Below are positions 17,546 to 26,553 of a stretch of 55,007 bases of DNA, in pieces. Every line of letters starts with the position of its first letter. Positions within the stretch are counted from its first letter, which is position 1. Both the position numbers and the translations under genes were made by a program. This DNA comes from CAIOZA01 sp964464375 (lineage in GTDB: Bacteria; Bacteroidota; Ignavibacteria; Kapaibacteriales; UBA2268), in contig CAYXFU010000023.1 in NCBI GenBank assembly GCA_964464375.1, forward strand, positions 1 through 55,007, in the 5' to 3' direction. The notes beneath the pieces were generated by a model, which made no database searches, had not been told where the DNA came from, and saw nothing but the letters and a program-made list of their open reading frames with translations.

Positions 17546-18817
17546 ATGAAAATATCAGTGATAGGTCTCGGATATGTTGGTCTTCCGCTTGCCTGCGCTA
17601 TAGCTAAGCTGACCGATAATAAAGTTGTCGGATTTGATCTGAATAAAGAAAAAGTTGACCGTATCAATAATGGTGAATGTCCGATCGACGATGTGCAGTG
17701 CAGACTTGATTTGACTCAGGTAAAGTTCCCTGTTTCGTCAGAATCATCTATTATTCAAGATAGCAGTGTCTATATTATATGTGTTCCAACGCCCGTTCTC
17801 GATGATTATACACCCGATCTTGAGCCTGTAAAGGGAGCAGCCGCTATCGTTGCCGGTTATCTAAAGAAAGGGGAATATGTAATCATCGAATCTACTATCA
17901 ATCCCGGTGTTTGTGACGAGGTCGTTATCCCGATTCTCGAAGAGAAAACAGGATTGAAGGCTGGCGTGGACTTCGACGTTGCTCACTGCCCAGAGAGAAT
18001 TAATCCCGGTGATCCCGTATGGAACGTTTATAATATACCGCGCAATATCGGCGCAACAAGAGTTGAAGCTACTAAGCTATTGGCTGATTTCTACCGCTCA
18101 TTCATCGCTTCAGAAATAAATGAAATGCCGGATTTGAAGACCGCTGAAGCTACTAAAATTATTGAAAATACTTTCAGAGATATTAATATAGCTTATGTGA
18201 ATGAGCTTGCAAAGTCGTTTGATGTGCTTGGAATCGATCTTATTAAGGTAATCAAGGGTGCGTCGAATAAACCGTTTGCATTCATGCCTCATTATCCGGG
18301 ATGCGGAGTTGGCGGTCATTGCATACCGGTTGATCCGTATTATCTTATAAAGCGTGCACAGCAGAGTGGTTTCGACCATCGTTTCCTGAAGATAGCCAGA
18401 GACATCAACAATTCAATGCCTGAGTACACAGTAGAGCAGTTGATCTTTGCCTTGAATCAATTCGAAAAACCTGTGAAGAATACAAAGATAGGATTACTCG
18501 GAATGTCATACAAAGCGAATGTTGGAGATATACGCGAGAGTCCGTCGATTGACATCAGAGATAGTCTGCTCAAAAAAGGTGCTTCGCTAGAAATATTCGA
18601 TCCATATTTTCCGGATTACAGCACCTGCAAATCACTAGACGAGATTCTGGAGAAGTCATTCGCGATTCTGATCGCAACAGATCATAGAGAATTCAAGCAG
18701 ATTAATTCGGCAATATTGAAAGAACATAGCATAAAAGTAGTGATTGACGGCAAGAATTGCCTGGATAAGGAAGAAATTATTAATGCCGGTATATATTATA
18801 AAGGCATTGGAAGATAA
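17546..18817 (+). CDS. UDP-sugar 6-dehydrogenase, WbpA/WbpO/TviB type
   Basis: 423 residues. The ATG at 17546 starts MKISVIGLGYVGLPLA, the NAD-binding Rossmann motif, and has GAGGA upstream; an ATG four codons earlier is less well placed. The catalytic cysteine is in GCGVGGHCIPVDPYYL at about residue 258, and the C-terminal UDP-binding domain contains LLGMSYKANVGDIRESPS. These NAD-dependent enzymes oxidise C6 of a UDP-N-acetylhexosamine in two steps to the uronate. The sequence resembles UDP-GlcNAc/GalNAc/ManNAc dehydrogenases more than UDP-glucose dehydrogenase. Together with the aminotransferase 29 nt downstream it suggests an amino-uronic acid for a surface polysaccharide. Confidence 0.9.
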   Translation: MKISVIGLGYVGLPLACAIAKLTDNKVVGFDLNKEKVDRINNGECPIDDVQCRLDLTQVKFPVSSESSIIQDSSVYIICVPTPVLDDYTPDLEPVKGAAAIVAGYLKKGEYVIIESTINPGVCDEVVIPILEEKTGLKAGVDFDVAHCPERINPGDPVWNVYNIPRNIGATRVEATKLLADFYRSFIASEINEMPDLKTAEATKIIENTFRDINIAYVNELAKSFDVLGIDLIKVIKGASNKPFAFMPHYPGCGVGGHCIPVDPYYLIKRAQQSGFDHRFLKIARDINNSMPEYTVEQLIFALNQFEKPVKNTKIGLLGMSYKANVGDIRESPSIDIRDSLLKKGASLEIFDPYFPDYSTCKSLDEILEKSFAILIATDHREFKQINSAILKEHSIKVVIDGKNCLDKEEIINAGIYYKGIGR

Positions 18818-18846
18818 ATATTACATTGATTTAAAAGGAGCTTATT

Positions 18847-19959
18847 TTGAATTTTATTGATTTAAAGCGTCAGTATGGATTGATTAAGGATCAGGTTCAG
18901 AGCGGTATTAATGCTGTTCTCGATCATGGCATGTACATTATGGGTCCGGAGATAGCTCAGCTCGAAAAACAGCTGGCTGATTATGTTGGAGTTAAGCATT
19001 GTATCGTTTGTTCATCGGGAACAGACGCACTCTTTATGCCCTTGATGGCATGGGGTATTGGTCCCGGTGATGCAGTTTTCACTACGCCGTTTACATTTAT
19101 TGCAACAGCTGAGGTGATCAGCCTCGTAGGAGCAACACCTGTGTTCGTTGATGTGGACGATAAGACCTACAACATCGATCCGGCAAAACTCGAAGAAGCA
19201 ATTGTAAAAGTCAAAGCAGAAGGTAAACTGAAACCCAAAGCTATCATACCTGTAGATTTGTTCGGACTTCCGGCAGATTATGATTCAATCGAAGCAATCG
19301 CCAAAAAACATAATTTACTGGTACTCGAGGATGGGGCACAGGGCTTTGGAGGATCGAAGAACGGGCGTAAAGCCTGCTCATGGGGCGATGTTGCTGCTAC
19401 TTCATTCTTTCCGGCAAAACCACTCGGATGCTATGGCGATGGTGGAGCAGTCTTCACAAATGACGACGAAATGAAGAAACTTCTACTCTCTATAAGAGTT
19501 CACGGACAGGGCGACGATAGATATGACAATGTAAGAATCGGCATCAACGGCAGACTTGATTCAATTCAGGCAGCTGTTCTAATTGCCAAGATGAGCATAT
19601 TCGAAGAAGAAATCAAGCAGAGAAACGTTGTAGCCGGTAAATATATTAAGGCTCTCAGCGGAAAAGTTATTACGCCGTTCGTTCCCGAGGGATATGAATC
19701 ATGCTGGGCACAGTTCTGCGTTTTGGCAAAGGACACAGCACATAGAACAGAGCTTCAGGCAAAGCTGAAAGAAAAGGGAGTGCCGACTGCAGTTTATTAT
19801 CCAAAGCCGCTGCATCGTCAGGATGCTTTCAGCGGGTTGGGACACAAGTTCGGAGATTTCCCGGTAACAGATGCACTTTCGGAGAGGATATTCGCTCTGC
19901 CGATGCATCCATACTTGACTGACGAAGAGATTGAATTGATTGCAAGTGTGATAGAATAA
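18847..19959 (+). CDS. DegT/DnrJ/EryC1/StrS (WbpE-like) sugar aminotransferase
   Basis: 370 residues starting at a TTG: AAGGAG lies at the proper distance before it and MNFIDLKRQY is the usual N-terminus of the WbpE/WlbC branch. PLP-fold landmarks are SSGTDAL, TPFTFIATAEVI, LFGLPADYD, EDGAQGFGG and the Schiff-base Lys at about residue 191 in FFPAKPLG. WbpE-type enzymes transfer the amino group of glutamate to C3 of a UDP-3-keto-hexuronate. That fits the preceding dehydrogenase, but the oxidase and acetyltransferase of the full UDP-ManNAc(3NAc)A pathway are not in this window. Confidence 0.9.
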   Translation: MNFIDLKRQYGLIKDQVQSGINAVLDHGMYIMGPEIAQLEKQLADYVGVKHCIVCSSGTDALFMPLMAWGIGPGDAVFTTPFTFIATAEVISLVGATPVFVDVDDKTYNIDPAKLEEAIVKVKAEGKLKPKAIIPVDLFGLPADYDSIEAIAKKHNLLVLEDGAQGFGGSKNGRKACSWGDVAATSFFPAKPLGCYGDGGAVFTNDDEMKKLLLSIRVHGQGDDRYDNVRIGINGRLDSIQAAVLIAKMSIFEEEIKQRNVVAGKYIKALSGKVITPFVPEGYESCWAQFCVLAKDTAHRTELQAKLKEKGVPTAVYYPKPLHRQDAFSGLGHKFGDFPVTDALSERIFALPMHPYLTDEEIELIASVIE

Positions 19960-20001
19960 GAATTATCAGATTCCGTCAAAATAGAAGGAATAATAAATAA
20001 A

Positions 20002-20259
20002 TTGAGTCAATTAGTAAGTATAGTAAAAAAAATTCTAGGTGGACTGTCAGATGCCAATATTGGATTTGATGATCTAGTATATGTTTTAGAGCATTATGGT
20101 TTTGACAGAAGGACAAAAGGTTCGCACAATATTTTTAGAAAAGCAGGAATATATGAACGGATTAACTTGCAAAAGGATGGAAATAAAGCTAAACCCTATC
20201 AAGTCAAACAAGTGAGAAAAATATTAGTTGACAATCAATTGGTGAAATATGATGCATAA
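20002..20259 (+). CDS. hicA: HicA-family mRNA interferase toxin
   Basis: 85 residues, probably from a TTG. The dsRBD-like core has the HicA hallmark GSHNIF (catalytic His42) preceded by FDDLVYVLEHYGF and followed by KPYQVKQVRKIL. About 20 residues precede the core, an extension seen in one HicA subfamily. HicA cleaves mRNA when not bound by HicB. The hicB start overlaps the end of this gene by 11 nt, the usual toxin-first order. Confidence 0.85.
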   Translation: MSQLVSIVKKILGGLSDANIGFDDLVYVLEHYGFDRRTKGSHNIFRKAGIYERINLQKDGNKAKPYQVKQVRKILVDNQLVKYDA

Positions 20260-20464
20260 ATATGAGACAATAATATATTGGAGTAACGAAGATGAATGCT
20301 TCGTTGCTGAGGTTCCTGAATTGTCAGGTTGTATGGCTCATGGCAATACAGATGAAGAAGCAATCTCCAATGTAAAACAGGCTATTGACCTTTGGATAGA
20401 AACAGCTAAAGAGTTTGGTGATCCTATACCGGTTCCTAAAGGAAGAAGACTCAATTACGCTTAA
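20249..20464 (+). CDS. hicB: HicB-family antitoxin, short form
   Basis: 71 residues; the first two codons are both ATG. The partial RNase H-like fold is evident: YWSNEDECFVAEVPELSGC, then GNTDEEAISNVKQAIDLWIE. The C-terminal ribbon-helix-helix or HTH found in many HicB proteins is missing, so DNA-binding autoregulation must be weak or supplied otherwise. It neutralises the overlapping HicA. Confidence 0.87.
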   Translation: MMHKYETIIYWSNEDECFVAEVPELSGCMAHGNTDEEAISNVKQAIDLWIETAKEFGDPIPVPKGRRLNYA

Positions 20465-20486
20465 GATATTAATGATAAGACTATAG

Positions 20487-20521
20487 TATTCATCCGATGG
20501 CTTGATGGCATCGGATGAATA
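20487..20521. repeat. 13-bp perfect inverted repeat after hicAB
   Basis: TATTCATCCGATG, a nine-base loop, then CATCGGATGAATA. It sits 22 nt after the hicB stop. There is no T tract on either side, so it is not a textbook intrinsic terminator. It may stabilise the hicAB transcript end or be a protein site. Confidence 0.6.
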
Positions 20522-20591
20522 GCGGGTCTTAATGGAGCAAATTATTCAAGATTAATATTCATGAGGTTAATGTGAAACTAAAGAGTATCCA

Positions 20592-21794
20592 ATGACAAAG
20601 ATTTCATTGAACACAGTTATGTTAAAAGATTTGATATTTATTAATCAAAGAATATATCTTGGTTTTATATTTTTCCTTTCCTTTTTTTCTCAATCTTATT
20701 ATTCAATCTCTGACCCCATTTCAAGCATTACATCTGAACAAAAAATCGTTCTTCTAGATAGTAATCTATCCGACATTCACGAGCTTGAGATTAAAGTAAA
20801 TTCTAAAGATGTTTTTATATTAGATAAAGTTGGCAAAAAAGTAGGAAATGACTATTTTTATAATATATATTTTGCATTAACAAACAAAAAATTAAAAATT
20901 ATTTTACCCGATTCGGTATGGAACGAATACGATTATTTTAATGATTTCTTTGTGAATTCAAATAAATTGTACCTACTTGCAAAACAATCAATTTTTTACT
21001 TAGAAATAGCGGATACTCTTTTCAAGTATAAAAAAAATATCAAATTACCTATCAAATGTCAGTACTTAACTAATTGGAATGAAAAAATAATCACTTACAA
21101 TGCTTGTGTCTTTGCTAAACAAAAAGTACCTGATCATATCAACTTAATTGAAATTGATTCTACTGATAAAATTACAACAACTTCCTTTCCATCACCACAT
21201 GGCATGAAATGGACCATTATTCAACCTAGAAAATTAATTGATATTTACGAATCTAAGGTTGCTATTAGTGATGCAGACAGATACAGAATTATTATCTATA
21301 ATAGAGATGGAATCCCTATCGACAGTATTATTAGATTACCCAAAAACTGGATTGAACAACAGGACACAAGTACAAATCATTTATCTTCTTTATCCTCTTT
21401 GATGGATAGTATGTTTGTTGGAACTTTCATTCAAAATGTACATTTGATAAATAATGAAAAAGTTGTTGTCAGCTGGACAGCACCTGAAAAAGAAGGAAAT
21501 GGCTTATACCAAATATATCTTGATATATGGAATAAAAAAAATGGAGAATGGGTACTAACTTTTAATGATATTCAAAAAACCAGCAGAGCTAAGGATGAAC
21601 AATTTAATATCGAAAACTTGAGATATGAAAAGTTCTATTTTTCGCAAGATTATTTAATATATTTAGTTCCCCTGCCTTATGTTCTTAACGACGAGCACTA
21701 CAAGAAGACAAATAAAGAAATGATTTATGATATAAATGAGTATTACTATAATAATGGTCTCCGATATTCTCTAATTCTGAATAAAATTAAATGA
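20592..21794 (+). CDS. Secreted protein of unknown function, possibly a beta-propeller
   Basis: 400 residues. A hydrophobic segment at about 20-35 (YLGFIFFLSFFSQ) acts as signal or anchor; the ATG at 20619 is an alternative start. The mature part alternates short beta strands with regularly spaced polar turns (KDVFILDKVG, KLYLLAKQSIFYLEI, YRIIIYNRDGIPIDSI, EKVVVSWTAPEKEGNG), which recalls the six-bladed propeller proteins common in Bacteroidota, but I cannot assign a family. It is strikingly AT-rich compared with the sugar genes upstream and shares a 4-nt stop/start overlap with the thioredoxin-like gene, so they are co-translated. Confidence 0.65.
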   Translation: MTKISLNTVMLKDLIFINQRIYLGFIFFLSFFSQSYYSISDPISSITSEQKIVLLDSNLSDIHELEIKVNSKDVFILDKVGKKVGNDYFYNIYFALTNKKLKIILPDSVWNEYDYFNDFFVNSNKLYLLAKQSIFYLEIADTLFKYKKNIKLPIKCQYLTNWNEKIITYNACVFAKQKVPDHINLIEIDSTDKITTTSFPSPHGMKWTIIQPRKLIDIYESKVAISDADRYRIIIYNRDGIPIDSIIRLPKNWIEQQDTSTNHLSSLSSLMDSMFVGTFIQNVHLINNEKVVVSWTAPEKEGNGLYQIYLDIWNKKNGEWVLTFNDIQKTSRAKDEQFNIENLRYEKFYFSQDYLIYLVPLPYVLNDEHYKKTNKEMIYDINEYYYNNGLRYSLILNKIK

Positions 21795-22279
21795 AAAAAA
21801 TACTGATATTATTGTCATTATTAATTATCATTCAAATTAGCTTTGCTGAGGAAATTAATGTTTATGATGTTAGGCAGAATAAAGTTACATTTCAAAATCA
21901 AGATAAACCTCAATTTCTTATTTTCCATGACAATCCTTCTTGTCATGCATGTATGTTAACGCTATGCGACGCAATTAAATCAATAGATTCAACATATAAG
22001 ATTAATCTTGTTATAAGATCAAGAAAGAACATCATCTCAAATAAAGAATCAATCCGATCAGCTGAGATTTTATATAAAGTTGATAACTACTATTTCGATT
22101 CTTCTGAGTCTGCATCAGATATGGGTTTATTTGGTGACTATAAGATAAAAGTTACCCCAGCATTAATTATTATAACAGCAGAAAGCAACATTTTTATCAA
22201 TTATAATAGTTTATTCGGAAAAAAATATTCTATTAAATCAATAATAAAATTATTAAAAGAAAAACTTAAAATTAAGTAA
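21791..22279 (+). CDS. Secreted thioredoxin-fold protein
   Basis: 162 residues with a signal peptide (MKKILILLSLLIIIQISFAEE). A thioredoxin-like core shows FLIFHDNPSCHACM, i.e. a Cys-His-Ala-Cys active site, and the cis-proline strand KVTPALIII. Both cysteines are present, so disulfide reduction or exchange in the periplasm is plausible. It overlaps the upstream AT-rich gene by 4 nt and has similar base composition, so the pair probably works and moved together. Confidence 0.75.
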   Translation: MKKILILLSLLIIIQISFAEEINVYDVRQNKVTFQNQDKPQFLIFHDNPSCHACMLTLCDAIKSIDSTYKINLVIRSRKNIISNKESIRSAEILYKVDNYYFDSSESASDMGLFGDYKIKVTPALIIITAESNIFINYNSLFGKKYSIKSIIKLLKEKLKIK

Positions 22280-22336
22280 ATTATAATTATTCAATTCTGC
22301 AATACATGAAGTTATAATCAAATTTAAGGCATATTT

Positions 22337-22672
22337 ATGAAGAAATTTCTTGATACAGTTTCAGATTGCATTCCAGCGGTGCAGAAAGAATTTGACGAAT
22401 ACCAGAAGGAACATTTTCCTGTTCGTTCGGGTGAATTCTTCTGTTTGGAGCTGAATGGTGAAGCCGGTGAACTTGCCAATCTCGAAAAGAAACTGTGGAA
22501 AGGAAAGGATATTGCTCATGAAGACCTTGCCGACGAAGCCGCTGACGTACTCATAGCCCTGATGAACTACTCAAATGTACGAGGTATTAACCTTGGAGAA
22601 GCAGTCAGACTCAAACTCGAAAAGATAGATCAAAAGATGAGAGAGCTGAAAGAAAAGGGCGAGGAATACTAA
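22337..22672 (+). CDS. MazG-like nucleotide pyrophosphohydrolase
   Basis: 111 residues, a single-domain all-alpha NTP pyrophosphatase. The metal-binding pattern is visible as LNGEAGELANLEKKLWKG followed by DLADEAADVLIALM (E-x2-E ... E-x2-D type). Such enzymes hydrolyse (d)NTPs, often non-canonical ones, to NMP and pyrophosphate. It is one domain, unlike two-domain MazG. It stands alone, 57 nt after the thioredoxin-like gene. Confidence 0.82.
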   Translation: MKKFLDTVSDCIPAVQKEFDEYQKEHFPVRSGEFFCLELNGEAGELANLEKKLWKGKDIAHEDLADEAADVLIALMNYSNVRGINLGEAVRLKLEKIDQKMRELKEKGEEY

Positions 22673-22873
22673 TCTGAAAAAAATAATGTTGAACTATAAC
22701 TATGACGCCTGGATAAGTACCTAACAATCTTCCTGCCCTAGCCTTACTACTACATCCGCATCTATTGTTAGCTTTCCAAAATCATCAATCAAAAAATTAT
22801 CACCGAAAATGTCTGCTTATTCGTCTTAAAGCTTACTAATTTTGTAATTACTTATGATTAATCCGGGAAATAC

Positions 22874-23794
22874 ATGAATGAAAAGATAGCAAGACTCAAT
22901 GAGTTGAAGAAGAAACGCAATGCAGTTATTCTCGCTCATTATTATCAGGATTCGGTCATTCAGGATGTTGCTGACTTTCTGGGGGATTCTCTTGCATTGG
23001 CTCAAGCTGCTAAGAAAGTAGAAGCTGAAGTCATTCTTTTCTGCGGTGTGCACTTTATGGCAGAAACTGCAAAAATACTGAACCCAACTAAGACGGTAGT
23101 TATCCCAGATATGGATGCAGGCTGTTCACTTGCTGACAGTGCTCCTGCCGGACCTTTCCGCGAATGGGTTGAAGCTCATCCTGATCACACCGTTATTTCC
23201 TACATTAATTGTTCTGCCGAAGTAAAAGCTCTATCGGACATTATCTGCACCAGCTCTAACGCGATGAAGATAGTCAATTCACTGCCCAAAGATCAGAAGA
23301 TATGCTTTGCTCCCGATAAGTATCTGGGTTCATATATAATGAAACAAACAGGCAGACCGATGGAACTTTGGAATGGTAGCTGTCAGGTGCATGAGATGTT
23401 CTCGGAGCTTGCGGTTATTAATCTTTCGTCCAAGCATCCTGGAGCAGAGATTCTAGCTCATCCTGAATGTCCGGAAAACATTCTGAATTATGCCGATTAT
23501 ATTGGCTCTACTACGGGAATACTAAACTATGCTATTGATAGCGATAAAGAAGAATTTATTATCCTTACTGAACCCGGGATTATTCATCAGCTTGAAGTTC
23601 ATGCTCCGAATAAAAAATACCTAACTGTTCCAAATTTGAATGGATGTGCATGCAACGACTGTCCGCACATGAAGCTGAACACGATTGACAAGATGATTGC
23701 TGCTCTCGAAACTCTACAACCTGAGATCATTATGGATGAAGGTCTAAGACAAAGGGCACTAATACCTCTTGAGAGAATGCTGAGTTTGAGCTGA
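22874..23794 (+). CDS. nadA: Quinolinate synthase
   Basis: 306 residues, the normal length of the short NadA type. It condenses iminoaspartate with dihydroxyacetone phosphate to quinolinate for NAD synthesis, using a [4Fe-4S] cluster. Family features: AHYYQDSVIQDVADFLGDSL near the N-terminus, VHFMAETAKIL, DMDAGCSLAD (Cys about 86), WNGSCQVHE (Cys about 169) and NGCACNDCPHM (Cys about 258), at the three ligand positions. nadB and nadC are not adjacent. I found no riboswitch in the 200-nt leader. Confidence 0.95.
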   Translation: MNEKIARLNELKKKRNAVILAHYYQDSVIQDVADFLGDSLALAQAAKKVEAEVILFCGVHFMAETAKILNPTKTVVIPDMDAGCSLADSAPAGPFREWVEAHPDHTVISYINCSAEVKALSDIICTSSNAMKIVNSLPKDQKICFAPDKYLGSYIMKQTGRPMELWNGSCQVHEMFSELAVINLSSKHPGAEILAHPECPENILNYADYIGSTTGILNYAIDSDKEEFIILTEPGIIHQLEVHAPNKKYLTVPNLNGCACNDCPHMKLNTIDKMIAALETLQPEIIMDEGLRQRALIPLERMLSLS

Positions 23795-23836
23795 CGAATA
23801 TAATTTAATTTTTCATTTTAGAAAATGTGATCATAT

Positions 23837-24175
23837 ATGCGAGTTTGGGACATAGAACCTAAGTACCTTTCCAGAAATCATCTGCTGGGTGAGCATCGTG
23901 AACTTCATGCTATATGGACTTATCTCACAACCGAAAAAGGCGGAAGCTACCGAAAGCATCCGGAAACCTTACGTTGGGTGGGCAAACTGCCTGCCCTCTA
24001 TTCCAGACATGAGCAACTGATAGAAGAGTTCAGCAACAGAGGCTACAAACATCATTCAGATTTACAATTAATGAGTGGATCAGCAGTACAGAACGAATTT
24101 ATCAATACCATCGATGAACAAAAGCAAATTCTCCTCAAAAAAGATCCTGATTGGTACGTTCAGTGGTGTTGGTGA
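23837..24175 (+). CDS. Pyrimidine dimer DNA glycosylase family protein (Pyr_excise)
   Basis: 112 residues. The N-terminus MRVWDIEPKYLSRNHLLGEH and the block RKHPETLRWVGKLPAL are characteristic of the Pyr_excise family (T4 endonuclease V relatives and the bacterial MSMEG_6728-like group). The family nicks DNA at cyclobutane dimers, but activity of the bacterial short members is poorly established. It lies 42 nt after nadA on the same strand and could share its transcript. Confidence 0.8.
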   Translation: MRVWDIEPKYLSRNHLLGEHRELHAIWTYLTTEKGGSYRKHPETLRWVGKLPALYSRHEQLIEEFSNRGYKHHSDLQLMSGSAVQNEFINTIDEQKQILLKKDPDWYVQWCW

Positions 24176-24303
24176 AGTACTTGTGACAATTTCCTAAAAA
24201 ATGAGAACCGAATAAAATCCAATACATCAGATAAATTAACAAAAGAGGCTCTCTTAAACTCTTAAGACAGCCCCTACTTGTTTCAAATCTATATTACTGT
24301 CTT

Positions 24304-25605
24304 CTAGCTATTCATCGCCATTAGGAAGTCACGATTGGAGCGTGTTCCCTTCATTCTATGGAGCATGAATTCAATTGCTTCGACGGCATTCATCTCACTG
24401 AGTACCTTACGCAGAATCCAGATTCTGTTCAGTTCTTCCTGATCGAGCAGTAACTCTTCGCGGCGTGTACCGGAGCGGTTAACGTCGATAGCAGGAAAGA
24501 CTCTGCGGTCGGAAATTTTTCTATCAAGTACGAGTTCCATGTTACCGGTTCCCTTGAATTCTTCGAAAATAACCTCGTCCATTCTGCTTCCAGTATCAAT
24601 CAATGCAGTAGCAAGGATTGTCAGAGATCCTCCTTCTTCGATATTTCTTGCGGCACCGAAGAATCTTTTGGGTTTGTGAAGTGCGTTAGCATCAACACCA
24701 CCGGAAAGAATCTTTCCTGAGTGAGGAACGACTGTGTTGTGAGCTCTGGCAAGGCGAGTGATTGAATCTAAAAGAATCACGACATCCATCTTGGCTTCGA
24801 CAAGTCTGCGTGCTTTATCGAGAACCATATCGGCAACCTGGACGTGACGATCAGGTGGCTCATCAAATGTTGAAGCTATTACTTCAGCTTTGACTGATCG
24901 CTCCATATCTGTTACTTCTTCTGGACGTTCATCAATAAGCAGAACAATTAACTTAATCTCGGGATGATTTCTTGTTATGCTATTGGCAATCTGCTGTAGA
25001 AGAACTGTTTTACCTGATTTTGGAGGTGATACGATCAAACCGCGCTGACCTTTGCCCAATGGGCTAAGAAGATTAACTATTCTCATTGAGTATTCACTAG
25101 GTCCGGACTCGAGATTAATTTTCTTAGTGGGATAAAGGGGTGTAAGATTGTCGAATAAAGTACGGTCGCGAATAAGAGCAGGGTCAAGATAGTTCACCGT
25201 TTCGACTTTAAGCAGAGCATAAAATCTCTCAGCTTCCTTCGGTGGTCTAACCTGTCCGCGGATAGTATCGCCGGTTCTAAGAGCAAATTTTTTGATCTGA
25301 GAAGGTGAAACATAAATATCATCCGGTGAAGGAAGATAATTATAATCAACAGAACGTAAAAAACCGTAGCCATCGGGAAGCACTTCGAGCACTCCGCCAC
25401 TGGTAATCAGTCCGTCATTCTGCTGTTCCTTAGGCGCAATACTAGCCTGGGCTTCAACAATTTTGAGAATAAGTTCTTGCTTTCTAAGATCAGCGAAATT
25501 GGTGATACCTAGTTCTTTTGCCATCGATGTCAATTCAGCAATTCGCTTGCCTTTGAGATCTGTAATATCAATGGTTGGGGGAGTTGAGGTTTCCTTATTA
25601 TTCAT
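24304..25605 (-). CDS. rho: Transcription termination factor Rho
   Basis: 433 residues. Rho_N (LTSMAKELGITNFADLRKQE), the cold-shock-type RNA-binding domain (EVLPDGYGFLRS, DDIYVSPSQIKKFALRTGD) and the RecA-like ATPase core follow in order. The core shows Walker A (SPPKSGKT, about residue 190), Walker B (VILLDSITR, about 277), the Q-loop and the C-terminal signature FLMAMNS. It is a hexameric RNA helicase that ends transcription. No long N-terminal insertion of the kind seen in some Bacteroidota is present. Confidence 0.97.
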   Translation of the reverse strand: MNNKETSTPPTIDITDLKGKRIAELTSMAKELGITNFADLRKQELILKIVEAQASIAPKEQQNDGLITSGGVLEVLPDGYGFLRSVDYNYLPSPDDIYVSPSQIKKFALRTGDTIRGQVRPPKEAERFYALLKVETVNYLDPALIRDRTLFDNLTPLYPTKKINLESGPSEYSMRIVNLLSPLGKGQRGLIVSPPKSGKTVLLQQIANSITRNHPEIKLIVLLIDERPEEVTDMERSVKAEVIASTFDEPPDRHVQVADMVLDKARRLVEAKMDVVILLDSITRLARAHNTVVPHSGKILSGGVDANALHKPKRFFGAARNIEEGGSLTILATALIDTGSRMDEVIFEEFKGTGNMELVLDRKISDRRVFPAIDVNRSGTRREELLLDQEELNRIWILRKVLSEMNAVEAIEFMLHRMKGTRSNRDFLMAMNS

Positions 25606-26018
25606 AATTTCAATAGATAAGTTTAAAACAAATTATTTTTTTTGATATGTTCCTAATTTAAGAATTATCGAGAATGCTTTATAAAAAGTTATGGAATTCT
25701 TCAGAATTTATATTATCGGCAGAAACACAGAAATATTAACGTGAAAAACATTTTTAAGTTTAAATAATATCACACACACATTGGTATATTTTTAGAACCT
25801 GTACTTTGATTCTCTTGATAAGATATTCGGCTTGCGTAAGTAATCCCTTGTTTCTTTCGCAAAATGGTGTGTACTAACAAAACAAAAATAATCAAAAAAA
25901 CGAATAATGCAAGTAATTTTCTTGAGTAAGGTGTAAAATTCTTTTAGATTTACTCATTTTATCCTATTTCAGTCAGAATTTTATTTCGTATATTAGTAAC
26001 GTAATTTATGAGGAATTC
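25606..26018. promoter_or_regulatory. Divergent upstream region between rho and the FtsL-like gene
   Basis: 413 nt without a gene separate two outward-facing starts. It contains a short CACACACACA run near 25773 and several A/T tracts. GAGGAA just before 26019 is the ribosome-binding site of the FtsL-like gene. The rho leader here is long enough for autoregulation, as known for rho in other bacteria, but I see no defining motif. Confidence 0.4.
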
Positions 26019-26390
26019 TTGTTGGATTATTCTAAAATATATCATTTTAATCAAGATAACTCTCAGACACCGGATAATCAGAATCAAACGGAGCCTGAGA
26101 AAAAGCAGAATGCCGAAAAGAAGATTCTCAGCAAATGGAATGCTCTGATAGTGCTGATAATAGCTTCAGTTCTTATGATTCTATACGTAAGCAACGTCAT
26201 AGAAGTTAAATCCCTTCTCAAAGAAACCATTGACCTGAAGAAACAGGCTGAAATGATAGAAGACAAGAACCAGCTTCTATTAACAAAGATTAACGAGTTG
26301 GAATCGCCTGAAAGAATAACTAAAATTGCTCGTGATAAATTTGGAATGATTAAGGCTGAGCAAACTCCTATCAATATTAGCAGAAAATAG
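26019..26390 (+). CDS. FtsL/DivIC-like small division protein
   Basis: 123 residues from a TTG (the next codon is also TTG) with GAGGA upstream. The layout is a polar cytoplasmic tail rich in Gln/Glu/Lys, one membrane helix at about 42-61 (ALIVLIIASVLMILYVS), then a short periplasmic coiled coil and the motif ESPERITKIARDKFGMIKAE. That tail is typical of FtsL/FtsB-type septum proteins, where it reads roughly PxxIExxARexLGM. Such proteins link FtsQ to the FtsWI synthase. Here it is not in a dcw cluster, so the name is by architecture. Confidence 0.72.
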   Translation: MLDYSKIYHFNQDNSQTPDNQNQTEPEKKQNAEKKILSKWNALIVLIIASVLMILYVSNVIEVKSLLKETIDLKKQAEMIEDKNQLLLTKINELESPERITKIARDKFGMIKAEQTPINISRK

Positions 26391-26553
26391 TGAAAATCCA
26401 ATCAAGTGAACCAACGATTTGAAAAGTAAGTTCAGATTCAATATTCCAAATGAAACTTTCAGCAAGATTGCATCTTTTGCATTGTGTTTTTCGATTTTGA
26501 TTTTGCCACGAATTGGCTTTATCATAATAACCTCTTTGAAACCAATCCTCATT

